A stretch of 64,000 nt of DNA from the NCBI RefSeq assembly GCF_016135805.1, contig NZ_JADWOX010000019.1:44249-108248 (forward strand), given 5' to 3'. The notes under the pieces are model-generated. The model saw only the letters and a list, made by a program, of their open reading frames with translations, had not been told where the DNA came from and did no database searches. The position numbers and the translations under genes were made by a program. The stretch is from Caulobacter hibisci (lineage in GTDB: Bacteria; Pseudomonadota; Alphaproteobacteria; Caulobacterales; Caulobacteraceae). How positions within the stretch are numbered: position 1 is the stretch's first letter; the number at the start of each line of letters is the position of its first letter. Positions 59,035 to 64,000 of the stretch are shown piece after piece.

Positions 59035-59149
59035 GTGTCTGACCCCTCAGCAGTCTCAAGCTCCCTTATGGCGCGAAGTTTCGGGGGGAGCTAGTAGCGG
59101 TGCGGTCGATTGTCGCGGTCCGCGGGCCGCAGCTTCAACGGATGCAGTC

Positions 59150-60121
59150 ATGACCGTCTCGCTCGCCGACATCCAGGCCGCCGCCGATCGCCTCAAAGGC
59201 CAGGCCGTGGTCACGCCGCTGCTTGAGAGCGCGGCCCTGTCCGAGCGCCTGGGCGGGCGCATCTTCGTCAAGCCCGAGACCCTGCAACTGGCCGGGGCCT
59301 TTAAGTTCCGCGGCGCCTACAACCGCCTCTCGCAGCTGTCGGCCGAAGAGAAGGGCAGGGGCGTCGTCGCCTTCTCGTCGGGCAACCACGCCCAGGGCGT
59401 GGCGCTGGCCGCCCGCAAGCTCGGCATGCCGGCCCTGATCGTCATGCCGCTGGATGCGCCCAGCGTGAAGGTCGAGGCCACGCGGGGTTTCGGCGCCGAG
59501 ATCCGCTTCTTCGACCGCTTCAAGGAAGACCGCGAGGCCATCGCCGCCGAAATCGCCGACCAGCGCGGGATGATCGTCGTGCCGTCCTACGACGACCCGC
59601 ACATCATCGCCGGCCAGGGCACGGTGGGGCTGGAGATCATCGCCCAGGCCGAGGCCGCCGGCGCGACCCTCGACCGCGTGCTGTCGCCGGTCGGCGGCGG
59701 CGGCCTGATCGCCGGGACCTCGACCGCCGTCAAAGCCCTGTCGCCCTCCACCCAGGTCTGGGGCGCCGAGCCGGCCGGCTTCGACGACACCCGCCGCTCC
59801 CTGGCCAGCGGCGCCCGGGAAGTGGTCGATCCCGAGGCCCGCTCGTTCTGCGACGCCCTTCTGGCCCCCACCCCCGGCGCCCTGACCTGGCCGATCAACA
59901 GCCGCACGCTCACGGGGATAGCCGCCGTCACCGACGAGGAAGTGGCGGCCGCCATGCGCTGGGCGTTCATGAACCTGAAGCTGGTGGTCGAGCCCGGCGG
60001 CTGCGTGGCCCTGGCGGCGGCGCTGAGCGGCAAGATCGACCTGGCGGGGACGACGGCGGCGATCGTGCTGTCGGGCGGGAACGTGGATCCGGCGGTGTTT
60101 GCCTCGGTGTTGGCGGGCTGA
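59150..60121 (+). CDS. Threonine/serine dehydratase (PLP)
   Basis: A 323-residue fold-type II PLP enzyme. The PLP Lys is in AGAFKFRGAYN, the substrate loop is FSSGNHAQGVAL, the phosphate-binding glycines are in PVGGGGLIAGT and the cofactor-ring Ser/Gly region is VLSGGNVDP. It lacks the C-terminal ACT-like domain of biosynthetic IlvA, so a catabolic threonine/serine dehydratase or serine racemase role is more likely. Divergent from the PagL-like gene. Confidence 0.88.
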   Translation: MTVSLADIQAAADRLKGQAVVTPLLESAALSERLGGRIFVKPETLQLAGAFKFRGAYNRLSQLSAEEKGRGVVAFSSGNHAQGVALAARKLGMPALIVMPLDAPSVKVEATRGFGAEIRFFDRFKEDREAIAAEIADQRGMIVVPSYDDPHIIAGQGTVGLEIIAQAEAAGATLDRVLSPVGGGGLIAGTSTAVKALSPSTQVWGAEPAGFDDTRRSLASGAREVVDPEARSFCDALLAPTPGALTWPINSRTLTGIAAVTDEEVAAAMRWAFMNLKLVVEPGGCVALAAALSGKIDLAGTTAAIVLSGGNVDPAVFASVLAG

Positions 60122-60235
60122 CAGGATCCTTCTCCCCTTGCGGGGGAAGGTGGCGGCCGAAGGCCGTCGGATGAGGGGTCTCTCAAAACTCAAAACCGCG
60201 AACGAGAGTCACCCCTCCCACCGCAACTTGAAATT

Positions 60236-60250
60236 GTTCCCTTTTCGTTC
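60236..60250 (+). promoter_or_regulatory. LexA (SOS) box, DUF559 gene
   Basis: GTTC-CCTTTTC-GTTC, an exact GTTC-N7-GTTC alphaproteobacterial LexA site. It ends 12 bp before the ATG at 60263, in the same orientation to its gene as the box at 26039-26053. Confidence 0.82.
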
Positions 60251-60262
60251 CATGTTCGCGAC

Positions 60263-60592
60263 ATGGCCGCCCTCGCCCAAGCCCGCCATATGCGCCGCGC
60301 GCCCGTCGCCACGGAACGCCTGTTGTGGACCCTCCTGCGCGACCGCCAACTCGACGGCCTGAAGTTTCGGCGACAGGTTCCGCTGGGTCGCTACATCGCT
60401 GACTTCGTCTGCTTCCGGCATCGCCTGATCATCGAAGCCGACGGGCCGCACCATGACGAGCGCGACCGGGATTTGATCCGCGATTCCTGGATGCGAGAGC
60501 AGGGTTTCCGGGTGATGCGTTTCCCCAACCACGTGGTTCACGGTGATCGGGAAGCCGTCCTCGCGGCCATATTGGCAGCCTGCGGTCGGTAG
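60263..60592 (+). CDS. DUF559 domain endonuclease-like protein
   Basis: A 109-residue DUF559 (Vsr/PD-(D/E)XK-like) protein. Residues 10-22 (MRRAPVATERLLW) are the usual family lead; the presumed metal-binding residues are Asp47 in YIADFVCF and Glu59-Asp60 in LIIEADGPHH, with REQGFRVMRFPNHVV after. Likely a DNA nuclease, induced by damage through the LexA box just upstream. No ribosome-binding site is seen before 60263; ATG 60290 is an alternative start. It lies inside a split family A repeat. Confidence 0.85.
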   Translation: MAALAQARHMRRAPVATERLLWTLLRDRQLDGLKFRRQVPLGRYIADFVCFRHRLIIEADGPHHDERDRDLIRDSWMREQGFRVMRFPNHVVHGDREAVLAAILAACGR

Positions 60593-60765
60593 TTCGCGCC
60601 GTGCGCGGCGGCGCCGGCTTTCGACCCCTCATCCGACGTCCTTCGGACGTCACCTTCTCCCGCAAGGGGAGAAGGATCCTCTTTTTCTCAGCCCCCTAGC
60701 GGCGGGCAAAACCTCCCGCTAGGGTCCGCGACCTCGAAACGAACCGCTCGAAAAGAGTAGCGACG

Positions 60766-62439
<1,674 letters not shown>

Positions 62440-62451
62440 GAGCAATTAGCC

Positions 62452-62538
62452 CGATCACCCCCGCGAAGGCGGGGGCCCAAGCCGAGTCGACCGCGCGCCG
62501 TGGCCAGCTCAGCTTGGGTCCCCGCCTTCGCGGGGAAG
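62452..62538. repeat. Palindromic intergenic repeat, family C copy 3
   Basis: ATCACCCCCGCGAAGGCGGG with GCCCAAGC left, GCTTGGGTCCCCGCCTTCGC right. Shorter than copies 1 and 2, located between M28 peptidase and sdaA. Confidence 0.78.
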
Positions 62539-62555
62539 AACGGTGAAGAATAAAA

Positions 62556-63944
<1,389 letters not shown>

Positions 63945-63977
63945 CGGCATCGCTGGCGACAGCTCCCGCCGATCAAG

Positions 63978-64000
63978 ATCCTCCCCCTCTGGGGGAGGTG
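63978..64000. repeat. Family B repeat, left arm, cut by window end
   Basis: ATCCTCCCCCTCTGGGGGAGGTG, the first arm of a family B element that continues past the window. Confidence 0.65.

Larger units (their letters stand above)
60123..60680. mobile_element. Family A element carrying a DUF559 nuclease gene
   Basis: The ends are perfect 22-bp inverted repeats, 60123-60144 and 60659-60680, beginning AGGATCCTTCTCCCC and continuing as family A arms (60123-60195 and 60624-60680). In copies 1-4 a central hairpin joins the arms; here the arms are separated by a LexA box and the DUF559 gene. The arrangement looks like a nuclease-bearing version of a MITE-like element. Target-site duplications are not evident by eye, and mobility is inference. 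Confidence 0.55.

Overview
The window is a GC-rich, gene-dense chromosomal stretch that looks like a member of the Caulobacteraceae (Caulobacter or a close relative). The basis is gene content and order (cytochrome c / kdsB / pheA; rpmH-rnpA-yidC-yihA), promoter-like elements of the TTGAC...GCT type, many GTG starts, direct-repeat LexA boxes of the GTTC-N7-GTTC type used by alphaproteobacteria, and abundant short palindromic intergenic repeats. No phage, IS transposase, CRISPR array, rRNA or tRNA gene was seen. Most of the window is ordinary housekeeping and catabolic chromosome.

Layout. 1-5160: a lipoprotein fragment, a patatin/Nudix pair, 3-hydroxybutyrate dehydrogenase, yaaA, and a methionine aminopeptidase translationally coupled to a ParD-like antitoxin. 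5160-10800: lipase, a membrane protein/winged-helix regulator pair behind three tandem operators, a D-2-hydroxyacid dehydrogenase, and a PIN-type toxin-antitoxin pair. 10980-20160: pheA, kdsB, membrane cytochrome c, SDR/crotonase/MarR genes, an MBL-fold hydrolase and a secreted protein with five four-cysteine repeats. 20160-28350: a ThDP enzyme, a feruloyl-CoA-synthase-like ligase, dihydroorotase, an SOS-controlled GIY-YIG nuclease, a heptosyltransferase-like GT9 and ygfZ. 28350-41640: membrane and secreted proteins of unknown role, tag, GST/TetR, a sialidase-like protein, a PepSY protein, rnhB, NlpC/P60 and M17 peptidase, and a TPR protein. 41820-48450: katG, an orphan hybrid-free histidine kinase and envelope proteins. 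48490-51800: the rpmH-rnpA-yidC-yihA translation/secretion cluster. 51800-64000: a TonB receptor, a degenerate receiver protein, purA, a PagL-like lipid A deacylase, threonine/serine dehydratase, an SOS-controlled DUF559 nuclease, an M28 peptidase and sdaA.

The most interesting theme is the palindromic repeats. At least six families (called A-F here) occupy most gaps. Family A elements are about 165 bp, with two inverted arms around a central hairpin. One family A copy (60123-60680) has perfect 22-bp terminal inverted repeats and carries a LexA box plus a DUF559 (PD-(D/E)XK-like) nuclease gene where the other copies have the central hairpin. A second small nuclease gene (GIY-YIG, 25717-26010) is bracketed by two family C elements and has a nearly identical LexA box in the same orientation. 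Together these suggest a damage-inducible nuclease associated with, and possibly mobilising, MITE-like palindromes. The other candidate systems are the ParD-like/methionine aminopeptidase module with its own operator and the five-fold cysteine-repeat protein.
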